A stretch of 13,136 nucleotides of DNA from Glomus cerebriforme (Eukaryota > Glomeromycota > Glomeromycetes > Glomerales > Glomeraceae). The translations under genes were made by a program, and so were the position numbers. The stretch lies in the NCBI GenBank assembly GCA_003550305.1, contig QKYT01000998.1, positions 5,196-18,331 on the forward strand, written 5' to 3'. Shown one piece after another: positions 1 to 7,796 of this stretch; position 1 is the stretch's first letter; each line of letters opens with the position of its first letter. The notes under the pieces were generated by a model. That model searched no databases and was not told the origin of the DNA. It saw only the letters and a list, made by a program, of their open reading frames with translations.

Positions 1-1010
1 AGCCGAATCATCACATGCCAAAACTTCTTATTTCGAGTTTTCGACTAGTGTTTTTTTATTTATTTTTTCTTTTACTTTTTTTTTATTTCATTCATTCATT
101 CTTTTTGTGTACTTCTTTTTTTTCATCATTTTCTTTAGAATACTTTAGCTTGGTTACCTAGTAATATAAATAATAAAAAAACAAAAAAAAAACATATATT
201 TACTTTTATTATATTAACATATATTGTCATTTTTTATTATATTTGATTAAAATCCTATAAATAAATAAATAATTTCTATAAATAAAAATTTATTATCCGG
301 ACTTATTTTCTGAGGTTGTTACAAATAAGACATGTAACAGAATATTACAATTAAATTTATCCTTATTTTAAAATAAATTAAATTTTATATAACTATTAGC
401 ACTATTTATCAGTGTTGTTAAATTACTATATCATTTGCCTATTTTTCAAATGACATTTATTATTTTTCAATTTGTTATTTTTATAGTAAAATTGATATTA
501 TTTAATATCATTTAATATCATGCATTTTAATGTTATTTCAGTATCATTCAATATTGTTATTTATATTATTTATAATATAATTATTTGATTATAAACTTTT
601 TATAACTAAAATATTTACTTATTCATTATTGAAATTATCTAAGTATTCTTTGATCTTTATTAAAGAAAGTTTAATATTTTTTCTATTAATTATATTAATA
701 TTATTAACTATAAAAAATCTATTATTAATTTAAAGTTTGCATAACTATTTATTTGTAATTTATTATTATTTATGAATAAGTTAATACTATTAATTGTATA
801 TTTACTATTTATATATATTATTAATTCATATTTAGCTAAGTTTGCTAATATATTAGTATAAATAGCTGCTAATTTAACTCTAACTAATTTATTATAAAAT
901 TTGAGAAGTGAATTTTATAATAATTAGTATTAATTTATTTAAGTTCTATTTTGCTATAATTTTATTTGAATATTAAAAAACTATCTAAATATATGTGATG
1001 AATAATATTT
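1..1010. other. AT-rich gene-free stretch
   Basis: This stretch has long A/T runs, short microsatellite-like pieces (CATT repeats near 88-100) and no reading frame that looks coding on either strand. I saw no RNA gene and no clear element ends. Confidence 0.6.
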
Positions 1011-1265
1011 GTAATTTATCGCCATGGCGATATATAGTAATTTTATCGCCAGCATGATATATAATGATGACAAATAGGATTTCACTATCAAGAAAAACCT
1101 TAAGTCCCTAGAATATTTAATAAAAATGGAGAAAGATGGGTATGATGAGATATACTACTAAACCTAATCACCTGATCCTAATCCTAACTCTAATCCTAAC
1201 CTAACTCTAACCAACCCTTAATTCCAGCCAAAATTAATGGATGTGATAAAACGCTATGGTAATAA
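1011..1265. repeat. Worn, rearranged copy of the 5591-5955 MITE family
   Basis: GCCATGGCGATA at the left end resembles the left terminal repeat of the element at 5591. Positions about 1069-1145 match about 5812-5890, sharing GACAAATAG and TTAAGTCCCTAGAATA followed by an AAAAATGGA block. The segment ends with CGCTATGG, like the other element's right terminal repeat. About 110 bp of the longer copy are absent, and the ATTCCRGCCAAAATTA block has moved from near the left end to the right side. The outer GGTGACC bases are not preserved. No coding sequence is present. Confidence 0.6.
1163..1220. repeat. Degenerate telomere-like CCTAAY tract
   Basis: The tract is made of CCTAAT, CCTAAC and TCTAAC units in near-tandem order and ends in AACCCTTA. 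It resembles the C-rich strand of TTAGGG-type telomeric repeat but is imperfect throughout. It lies inside the worn MITE copy at 1011-1265, where the related copy at 5591 has no such tract. Confidence 0.55.
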
Positions 1266-1373
1266 AAGATAATTTTCTATTTTTAATATTTTTAATTTTG
1301 TTGTAATAATCTTTAAATTATAAGTTGATAGAGGGGCTACTCTTTCCTGAAAAATTTTTTTCAAATTTTTTAT

Positions 1374-1445
1374 GAAGCAAAAACACAACCTGGAGGCTTC
1401 GTTCACTATGGTGACAGCCTTCAGGATCTTAAGAAAAAATGCTTC
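1374..1445. repeat. Nested inverted repeat (hairpin)
   Basis: Arms CCTGGAGGCT (1389-1398) and AGCCTTCAGG (1416-1425) pair with one G-T mismatch. An inner stem TCAC/GTGA closes on the loop TATG, and an outer pair GAAGCA (1374-1379) and TGCTTC (1440-1445) extends it. It could be a small element or a folded RNA; no gene is associated with it. Confidence 0.5.
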
Positions 1446-1564
1446 TCTTGTTATTTAACATTTAATAATATAGTTTAAGTTGTTTGCGTATTATTATTTT
1501 TAAATATACCCACAATTTTCATTTTACAACATGACCTTTAACAATACCTCTGGAAGTGTTTAAT

Positions 1565-1660
1565 ATTCTCACATCAGGAAGTTTTGAACAGGCGTATAAA
1601 GTGTAAACATATGCCATGTGTTGCTCAACACCAAAAAAGTGTTGTGCAATGAACTCTTTG
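1565..1660 (-). repeat. Diverged inverted copy of the 4613-4801 repeat
   Basis: CATCAGGAAGTTTTG (about 1574-1588) is the reverse complement of CAAAACTTCCTGATG at about 4787-4801. GTTGTGCAAT (1641-1650) also matches the inner part of that repeat in inverted order. The two stretches therefore look like opposite-orientation members of one small repeat family. Confidence 0.45.
1621..1649. repeat. Short hairpin with A-rich loop
   Basis: TTGCTCAACAC (1621-1631) and GTGTTGTGCAA (1639-1649) form an 11-bp stem with one mismatch around the seven-base loop CAAAAAA. It sits within the repeat relic at 1565-1660. Confidence 0.5.
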
Positions 1661-1737
1661 TCAACCAACGTGATTAAAAATGCATTACGCAATACTTTTT
1701 TAGGTGTATAACAACATACAGTAAAACAACAGCAATT

Positions 1738-1832
1738 TAAAAATGCATATAACAGATAACAACACTAGATTAGTTGAAAAATGCATATAATTAGTTGAAA
1801 AACGCATATTAAAATGTTGAAAAATGCGTATA
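1738..1832. repeat. Four spaced copies of an AAAAAYGCRTAT motif
   Basis: Copies of (G)TTGAAAAAYGCRTATAA lie near 1738-1753, 1772-1790, 1792-1810 and 1816-1832, the first starting TTTAAAAATGC. A related AAAAACGCGTATATTA occurs at about 4672-4687 within the other repeat. The second and third copies are nearly tandem with a period of about 21 bp. Confidence 0.5.
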
Positions 1833-1961
1833 ACAATACAAATTTTAGCATATATTAACTCCATTTAATAAATAAAAGTATTGTTAATTGATTTTATTAT
1901 GTTTAAACTATATTCGTTTATTAAAAATGTATTAAATTACAAATTCTTCCTAGATACTAAC

Positions 1962-1994
1962 TATGCTATACTAACTAGTATGCTATACTAACTA
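1962..1994. repeat. 17-bp tandem duplication
   Basis: TATGCTATACTAACTA occurs at 1962-1977 and again at 1979-1994 with no mismatch. It sits immediately before the large tandem array. Confidence 0.8.
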
Positions 1995-3331
1995 ACTATT
2001 CAATTCTAATATCTAAACCTGGAACCTACAAAAAAGTAACTAAGTTTCACAGCTAAGTTGCGAAACTTACGTTTCCGATTACCAAAAATCCAAATTTCAA
2101 GAAACAAACTGAATCTACAAAAAAAAGAAAAACATTCGGTTAGAATGTTTCTAACAAAGAAAAAAAATGAAAAAAAGAAGTTTTGTAACGAAACATTCGT
2201 TACAAAACTTATGTTTCAGTTTCCCAAGTCCAGGAGCAAATCTACAAAAAAAAGAAGAAATGTTCAGTTAGAACGTTTCTATACAAAGAAAAAAAACTAA
2301 AAACAAAGTTTGTAACAAAACGAACGTTATGAAACTTACTTTTCCGTTTCCATTTCCAGAGCTGAATCTACAAAAGAAAAGAAACGTTCAGTTAGAACGT
2401 TTCTATACAAAGAAAAAAAATGAAAAATGAAGTTTGTAACGAAATGAATGTTACAAAACTTACATTTTGATTTCCCAAGTCCAGGAGCAACCCTACAAAA
2501 AAAGAAGAAACAGTCGATTAGAAAGTTTCTAATAAAGAAAAAAAAATGAAAAAATGAAGTTCGTAATGAAGTAATTCGTTATAAAACTTACATTTCTCTT
2601 CCAATCTCAAATTTCCAGAGTTGAATCTACAAAAAAAAAGAAAAAACGTTCAGATAGAACGTTTTTTAAAGAAAAAACCAAAAAAAATGAAGTTTCATAA
2701 CAAAACAAACATTACGAAACTTACATTTTCAATCCTGAATTCCCAGAGCTGAATCTACAAAAAAAAGAAGAAATGTTTAGTTAGAACGTTTCTTAAAGAA
2801 AAAAACAAAAAAAAATGAAATTTCGTAACGAAATGAATATTACAGAACTTACGTTTCCAATCCTAAATTCTTAGAGCTGAATCTACAAAAAAAAGAAGAA
2901 ATGTCCAGTAGAACGTTTCTTAAAAAAAACCCAAAAAAAAATGAAGTTTCATAACGAAATGAACGTTATTGAACTTACGTTAAGTTCAGGAGCAAACTTA
3001 CAAAAAAAAAGAAACGTTCGGTTAGAATATTTCTTAAAATAAAAAACAAAAAAAAATGAAGTTTCATTATGAAACTTACGTTCCAAAAAGAAAGTTTCGA
3101 AGTTACAACTTTAAAACTTACCAGATTTCTAAGCCAAAATCGAAAAAAAGCCTGATCCTACAAAAAAAATAAAAAAAAAGAAACGTTAGTACCGTTTCTA
3201 CTAACGATTCTTTAATTAAATGCATCAGATGGGAATTTCACGAAGAAACTTCCATACCCAAAATGAAATCCAAGAACCTACAAGAAGAAAAAAGAAGAAA
3301 CATTAAAAACGTTTCTATTTAAAAAAAACAG

Positions 3332-3362
3332 AACGGTAAGTTTCGTTACGAAACTTACCGTT
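3332..3362. repeat. 31-bp perfect palindrome in array A
   Basis: AACGGTAAGTTTCGT and its exact reverse complement are separated by one T. It is the most perfect of the GTAAGTTT..AAACTTAC palindromes in the array and places GGTAAGT on both strands. Confidence 0.9.
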
Positions 3363-3578
3363 TCCTAATTCCAAGTGCCCGAACTGAAGGAGAGTCTACA
3401 AGAAAAGAAAAAGAACCGTTAAAAACGTTTTTAAAAAAAAAGAAAAAAATGGCAAGTTTTACGAAGAAACTTACTGTTCTCAATTTCACGTACTAATCTG
3501 AAAGCAAAGAGAACCTACAAAAGAAAAAGAAAGAAAATGTTAGAAACGTTTCTAATAAAAGAAAACCAAAAAAAATAC

Positions 3579-3612
3579 GGTAAGTTTCTCAAAGAAACTT
3601 GAGAAACTTACC
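3579..3612. repeat. 14-bp-arm inverted repeat in array A
   Basis: GGTAAGTTTCTCAA (3579-3592) and TTGAGAAACTTACC (3599-3612) are exact complements around six bases. The arms differ from the same palindrome in neighbouring units, yet the two arms still match each other, which suggests that pairing is kept or that arms are copied onto each other. Confidence 0.85.
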
Positions 3613-4071
3613 ATTTCTGATTCCAGTATCGAACTGAAAGCACAGAGAACCTACAAGAAAAGAAAAGAAGAAATGTTAGAAACGTTTCTTTTAAAAAAAA
3701 ATGAAAAAAAATGATAAGTTTCATGTAGAAACTTACTATTTTCCCTTTCCAGTCCAGACCGAAGAGCTTGGAGAACCTACAAGAAAAAAAAGAAACGTTA
3801 ATAAGCATTTCTAAAAAAAATAAAAAAAAATGGTAAGTTTCGTGAAGAAACTTATCGGTTCCCACTTTTCAGTATCGGACTGAAAATCGAGAGACCTATA
3901 AAAGAAAAATGAAGAAATGTTAGAAACGTTTCTTTAAAAAAAAATTAAAAAAATGGTAAGTTTTGCGAAGAAACTAACCGTTTCTCAATTTCTAGAACAA
4001 AATTCAAAGTTCAAACGGCGATTAAAAGTTGCCAATTTAAGATTTAAATAAATGATTAACTAAAATAAACT

Positions 4072-4096
4072 GCGGCTACAGCTTAATTGATAAGCG
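4072..4096 (+). other. tRNA 5'-half-like motif, possible SINE head
   Basis: GCGGCTA is followed by two bases, then GCTT, a seven-base loop AATTGAT, AAGC and a G. This is the spacing of a tRNA acceptor strand, D-arm and base 26. No TTCGAATC-type B box or matching 3' acceptor strand follows, so it is not a complete tRNA gene. It may be a remnant of a tRNA-derived SINE or chance. Confidence 0.25.
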
Positions 4097-4183
4097 TGGT
4101 GTGCAGTTATTTTTTTTTAAAATAAACTGCAGCTCATATCATGTGATACACATAATACAAAAAAGTATATAATGAGCCTTTTT

Positions 4184-4312
4184 TCATTTTTTTTTCATTT
4201 TTTTAATTTTAATTTTTTTTTTAATTAATCTTGCAAAAAGCTCCTCCTTTATAGATGAGTAGAGGTCATTAGTACTTACAGGGGAAGAGCCATTGCTGCT
4301 TCCTCCACCCAT
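4184..4312 (-). CDS. Small hypothetical ORF, MGGGSSNGSSPVST start
   Basis: A 42-codon frame starts at the ATG at 4312-4310 and ends at TGA 4186-4184. The first 28 codons lie in a GC-richer island with varied codon use (MGGGSSNGSSPVSTNDL, then an amphipathic YSSIKEELFARL piece). After that the frame runs into an A-rich tract giving only Lys, Ile and Met, so the true gene piece probably stops near 4225. ACTATAAATG overlaps the start, so a TATA-like word lies just before the ATG. I do not recognise the family. It lies upstream of array A on the strand where that array reads as introns, so it could be a first exon or a gene fragment, or it could be chance. Confidence 0.35.
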   Translation of the reverse strand: MGGGSSNGSSPVSTNDLYSSIKEELFARLIKKKIKIKKMKKK

Positions 4313-4389
4313 TTATAGTGACAAAAAGAGGACGTATCAGTAGTAAGATATTTTAAAAGAAAAAATTTTTCAAAACTAATCAGATGATT

Positions 4390-4452
4390 TTGGCCTGAAT
4401 TATTTTCAAATTTGGCCGGAATTATGTTTAATGTTGGCCAATATAATAATCC
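4390..4452. repeat. Three ~22-bp units starting TTGGCC
   Basis: TTGGCCTGAATTATTTT (from 4390), TTGGCCGGAATTATGTTT (from 4412) and TTGGCCAATATAATAATCC (from 4434) are near-tandem. The GGCCGGAATTA words are the inverse of ATTCCGGCC words in the MITE at 5591-5955, so this may be the worn end of a related element. Confidence 0.5.
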
Positions 4453-4612
4453 GGACTCCGATTTTAAAGATTTTTAATAGATTTAATAAAATTTTAATTA
4501 TAATTTATAAAAAAAATATTTTTTAATATATTTATGAGATAAGTAAATTCAAAATAAATAAAATTTTAATTATATAATAACTATTTATATTATATTAAAA
4601 AAATATTAAGTA

Positions 4613-4783
4613 GTGTTGATATATGGGTATTGCACAACAGTGTATAATGTGATCAACAATTGTTGGTATAGAAAAACGCGTATATTAACTGCATGTGTCG
4701 ATAAACTCCAGTATACAGGTGTTTTACAATATGTTGAACAACTGGTAGTATTGATCAACATGTTTTTTGGTATATATCAACAC
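4613..4783. repeat. 171-bp inverted-repeat element
   Basis: GTGTTGATATAT (4613-4624) and ATATATCAACAC (4772-4783) are perfect 12-bp inverted repeats bounding a 171-bp segment with further internal GTTGATCAAC-like words. Similarity to 1565-1660 runs past the right end to about 4801, so the true boundary may be further out. A 98-codon plus-strand frame (4613-4909) runs through it, but it is unlikely to be a gene. Confidence 0.5.
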
Positions 4784-5157
4784 CTCCAAAACTTCCTGAT
4801 GCAGCTATCCAGTCTTGTACAAGTTTTATCTTTTCAGAGTCAGAAAAGGAAAGTAATAGAAAGTTTTGTAGGGAAGAGAATGATTTTTCTTAACTCTGAG
4901 TTCTTGTAGACGAACTGTTTGTAAAGGGTATGGAGGGGAGAACTTTTCTTTAGTGTGAAGTTTGGTATTTTTCCTAGTATATTTTACTTTAGGTTTTTTG
5001 CGACTAGATATAGTTGTTTTTCCTAATTTTATTCCTTTTATTTTATTTTGTTTTTGTTTTTATTTTTATTTCTTTGGCGTAGTCTTTGGTCATTTTTTGT
5101 TAGTATTTTTCATTTTCTTTTGAGAGAATGGAGATACTGGTAAAAATGATCATCTAA
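4784..5157. other. T-rich stretch with no supported gene
   Basis: About 4800-4880 has a short open, acidic-looking plus-strand frame (DAAIQSCTSFIFSESEKES) that stops at once. After that the region is T-rich with no convincing gene. It might be an upstream part of the decayed coding stretch that begins at 5158. Confidence 0.4.
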
Positions 5158-5312
5158 GGCTGGTTTGGTATAACTTGTTATTTGTTTGACCCTAAAGGAG
5201 TCATTTGTTTTTTATTTTTTTTTAAGGAGAATGACGTGATGATCATCAGGTTTTCTGGTGATGTGTCTAAATATAGATCTAATTGTTTTCTAATAAGCTT
5301 TTTAGTTGATGC
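5158..5312 (+). pseudogene. 5' part of a decayed gene split by the hAT-like insertion
   Basis: A frame is open from 5158 through the target site at 5305-5312, with peptide words such as GWFGITCYLFDPKG and MIIRFSGDVSKYRSN. Base composition is less AT-rich than the surroundings. Across the insertion the same frame stays open for a few codons (to TGA at 7495-7497). I do not recognise the protein. It may instead be an old repeat; the case rests on composition and on continuity at the duplicated target site. Confidence 0.3.
5305..5312. repeat. Left target-site duplication GTTGATGC
   Basis: GTTGATGC directly precedes the left terminal inverted repeat and is repeated exactly at 7474-7481, after the right one. 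Eight bases is the size typical of hAT transposons. Confidence 0.85.
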
Positions 5313-5590
5313 TAAAGATGGTTAATGGTCCTGAAAGATCACGGTCTTACCAGTTCTACACCATAAAAAGACAGACCGGTCCATCTCAGTATAGGACTTC
5401 AGTCTTTCAGTCTCAAATCACGTGATCAAAGACTGATAAGACCATCAGTCTCACGGTCTTTTTAATTTTTTTTATTTAAAAGAAAAAGTCTCCATACTAC
5501 CCCAGGTGGTAATAAAAATTTTGCCAACCTTGAACTATTTTATTATGATGTATTTACTAAAAATATAATTGATATTAGGGCGTTACTATG

Positions 5591-5955
5591 TGGTGACCCG
5601 TTGCCATGGCGATCCCTATAATTCCGGCCAAAATTAAGTGATCGGCAAAAAATTATCCTTTTTTGGAATTTCGTGTAATGCAAAACTTCGATTTTTGAGA
5701 GAAATAAAATTGCCTTTTTTTGGGGTGTGTAACGTTACATTGATTCCAAATAAGGAAATTCCGGCCGGCGTTATAAAATTTGCTAAAATTAGTTGTGTGA
5801 CGAATAACATGTGACAAATAGCCTTTTTCATGCCGAAAAAATTTTAAGTCCCTAGAATAAATAGTAAAAATGGAAAACTAGGGATGTGACACGGAGGTGA
5901 CAAATTATTTGTATATGAAGTCACGTGACAGGGTTGCTATGGCGACAGGTCACCA
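5591..5955. mobile_element. MITE-like element with 26/27-bp terminal inverted repeats
   Basis: The left end 5591-5617 begins TGGTGACCCGTTGCCATGGC. The reverse complement of the right end 5930-5955 begins TGGTGACCTGTCGCCATAGC. They pair along 26-27 bp with a few transition differences and one indel. Internal sequence includes CCGGCC words and TCACGTGA (5921-5928). I found no clear target duplication, so the family is not assigned. The minus-strand open frame at 5634-5831 is a chance frame in the element. The relic at 1011-1265 belongs to the same family. Confidence 0.7.
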
Positions 5956-6149
5956 ATTCCTTTTTTCCTTGATATTATTTCTAAAAATTATTTATTAGAT
6001 GTATCAAAATTTATTAATAAAATAATCAATTTAATATAAAACTCTATATATCTACTATTTAATGATTGTAATTGCAAACCCCAAAGTCTAAAATTAAAAA
6101 AAAATGTTAATACTGATTCAATTTTTTTTTAAAAAACAAAAAAGTATAA

Positions 6150-7080
6150 GTTTAATGATGCATTGCGAAATTTACTATTTTGTCCTTTCCAGTGTTCTAA
6201 ACCTGAATCTACCAAAAAAAAGAAAGAGAGAAACGTGAGTTAAGTTTCTAAAAAAAATCAAGAAAAAAATTAAGTTTTATTTTGTGAAACTTACCCATTC
6301 TCCCAAACCTATACAAAAAAAAAAGAGAAAATATTTCTTTCAAAGAATCCAAAGAAAAACCTAAAAGAATGAAACCCAAAATTAGTTTTTGTAAAATGTT
6401 TATTTTAAAAAATGAAAGTTTTAAACCCTTCGACTATTTCTAGAAAATCCAGGCGATTACAANANAAAAAANAAAAAGAAGCATTAGTAGACGTTCCTAT
6501 AANAAAAAAAAAAAGAAAAAAAAATTTAAAAAACTAACCTTTCGTCCATTTCATTTCTAAGAAATCCAAGGAGGGAGTTACTAAAAAAAATTAGAACGAC
6601 CAAAAAATTATATTCGGTTAACCCAATTATTAGTTATCCACATAAAGAAATAATCCGTTAAACTCACCCATCCGTCAAAAGCTGAAATACCTAAAAAAAG
6701 AATAAATGGTATTAGCAATCAATTACTAATGCTAATCGTTTAATTAAGCAATCTGGTCGAGCTTTATCATGTGATATCTGATCAAAAGTCAAAGTATCTA
6801 AAAAAAATAAAAGAAAAATTGTGTTAGTAATCAGTTGCTAACGCAATTGTTTATCCAAATGATCTGGTAGAGAACCTACTATTCAATATAGATGCCAAGA
6901 GCAAAATAAAAGGAAATGGTACTAATGCCAATTATTTATCCAAATGATCCGGTAAAGAACTCACCATCCGATGTCNACGCTAAGAGCTGAAATACCTAAA
7001 AAAAAGAGAAGAAAATGGCGTTAGTAATTGGATACTACAAATGTTTATCTATCCAAATAAAATAATAAATTACCGTTTGA
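6150..7080 (-). repeat. Tandem array B: diverged intron-like units with TACTAAC
   Basis: About seven degenerate units share the plan of array A. On the minus strand, 5' splice-like words are GTAAG near 6290, GTGAGT at 6662-6667 and 6959-6964, and GTAAT near 7069-7073. T-rich 3' ends with AG lie at about 6208, 6300, 6583, 6691, 6798 and 6996. Perfect TACTAAC lies at 6823-6829 and 7020-7026, each about 23-25 nt before the AG. One complete intron-like segment is 6996-7073 (78 nt). The following exon-like spacer 6965-6995 (31 nt) starts GTATTTCAGC and ends CGGATG before GTGAGT; a second spacer, 6668-6690, begins and ends the same way. The units are less regular than in array A, and no coding frame is evident. 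Confidence 0.65.
6463..6503. other. Ambiguous bases in an A-rich run
   Basis: N is present at 6463, 6465, 6472 and 6503, with another at 6976. They fall in or near long A runs of array B and probably mark sequencing or assembly uncertainty, so repeat lengths here are unreliable. Confidence 0.9.
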
Positions 7081-7473
7081 TTTCTATGTTAAAGATTTGA
7101 AAAAAAAGAAATTTTTTTTTATTAAAATAATTTAGTTGATTAATAATAAAAAATTGCCACATTACCACATTAGGCCATCAACCGAACTTAAAAAGTTAGC
7201 TTATCAGTCATTAATTAAACAAACTTTTGCAATAGAATCTGCATCTAAAAATAAAACAGAAGAAATGTTAATACATTTCTAATAAGTTTTAAAAAAACTC
7301 TCATTTGTAAAAAAACTATATATAATATAAAGACCATTACGAAGACTTATATCGGTCTCAGGACCGGTCCTTACTGCGTTGCAGAAAAAAAAGATTGTGG
7401 TCTGGTCTTACAAAGTCCTGAGACCAGTAGTCCCAAGACTGAGATGGACCTGTAGGACCGTTGACCATCTTTA

Positions 7474-7481
7474 GTTGATGC
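7474..7481. repeat. Right target-site duplication GTTGATGC
   Basis: This is an exact copy of 5305-5312, directly after the right terminal inverted repeat. TTTA precedes both copies, so the identical word is 12 bases, of which four belong to the element end on the right. Confidence 0.85.
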
Positions 7482-7796
7482 ATTTCACAACTGAGATAAT
7501 GAAGATATCTCCTGGAGGACATGGAAGAATATCTGTATGCTAATCGAGAGAGTTCCGCTAGAAAGCCTCTTTTAGTTAAATTTGTTTTGAAAAATGCAAT
7601 ATCAGTTGATTACAATTGGGCTTCTTAGTTTAATTGTAGGTTTAGCATTGGTACGAGGTCAGGAAGAGTTGATGTGGATAGATGTCTAGTTCTTGGTTAT
7701 CAAGGCAGACCTCTTAAATCTTCTTTTCATGCGACAAGTTATGCTTTTCTCAATGTAGAGGATGTATATGTGCTTTACCGTTTATCGCTTGGATAA
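7482..7796 (+). pseudogene. 3' part of the decayed gene after the insertion
   Basis: A frame at 7503-7796 has an ATG at 7521, one internal TAG (7626-7628) and ends at TAA 7794-7796. It gives about 97 residues of mixed composition (MEEYLYANRESSARKPLLVK near the start; DRCLVLGYQGRPLKSSF near the end). It is clearly less AT-rich than the sequence after 7800. The TAG follows NWAS and may be a mutated Trp or Gln codon. The frame differs from that of 5158-5312, so one shift would be needed to link the two. No family is recognised. Confidence 0.4.

Larger units (their letters stand above)
2026..4032 (-). repeat. Tandem array A: about 16 intron-like units of ~115-160 bp
   Basis: Each unit on the plus strand runs CTACAA, an A-rich tract, a GAAACGTT..AACGTTTC palindrome, another A-rich tract, an AAGTTTCG..CGAAACTT palindrome, then CTTAC and a mixed spacer. 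CTACAA/CTACAAG starts lie at about 2026, 2115, 2241, 2367, 2492, 2626, 2754, 2882, 3157, 3278, 3396, 3515, 3651 and 3777, with altered forms near 2997 and 3896. On the minus strand this reads as GTAAG(T), often CTAAC about 25 nt before the end, a T-rich tract, then TTGTAG: the layout of a fungal spliceosomal intron. One unit gives a 97-nt intron-like segment (3515-3611) and a 39-nt spacer (3612-3650); the next gives 86 nt (3651-3736) and 40 nt (3737-3776). Spacers vary from 18 to 44 nt and are not multiples of three, so they do not form an obvious coding frame. Two subfamilies are visible, before and after about 3100. The minus-strand open frame at 3608-3865 is only read-through of repeat units and is not called a gene. 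Confidence 0.85.
5313..7473. mobile_element. hAT-like non-autonomous transposon, 2161 bp, nested contents
   Basis: The left end TAAAGATGGTTAATGGTCCT (5313-5332) and the reverse complement of the right end (7454-7473) agree at 18 of 20 bases, and both differences are T versus C. The TAAAG start fits the hAT terminal pattern (T/C)A(A/G)NG. Perfect 8-bp duplications flank it. Behind each end lies ~150 bp of related sequence in inverted orientation, rich in GGTCT, AGACC and GGTCC words: GGTCCATCTCAGT at 5378-5390 is matched inverted at 7438-7450, and AGACCGGTCC at 5373-5382 parallels GGACCGGTCC at 7361-7370. These fit the subterminal repeats of hAT elements. No transposase is present inside. It carries a MITE (5591-5955) and intron-like array B (about 6150-7080). 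Confidence 0.8.

Noticed and set aside
2058..2300. 80-codon plus-strand open frame in array A
   Set aside because: It is low-complexity Lys/Asn-rich read-through of A-rich repeat units; the same repeats elsewhere in the array do not keep the frame.
3608..3865. 85-codon minus-strand open frame in array A
   Set aside because: The FSCRF words recur because the DNA repeats; spacers and units are not multiples of three and the frame crosses splice-like sites.
2026..4032. CRISPR-like array
   Set aside because: The repeats are long, diverged and contiguous with internal palindromes; there are no short identical repeats with unique spacers, and the DNA is eukaryotic in style.
2026..4032. A coding gene of many mini-exons in array A
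   Set aside because: Spacer lengths (18-44 nt) are mixed modulo three, and reading through successive spacers quickly meets stops.
4613..4909. 98-codon plus-strand open frame
   Set aside because: Most of it lies in a small inverted-repeat element with relatives at 1565-1660 that do not keep the frame, and no domain is visible.
5634..5831. 65-codon minus-strand open frame
   Set aside because: It lies wholly inside a MITE with terminal inverted repeats and has no recognisable protein features.
5591..5955. Target-site duplication for the MITE
   Set aside because: The bases outside the terminal repeats (ACTATG and ATTCCT) share no convincing direct repeat.
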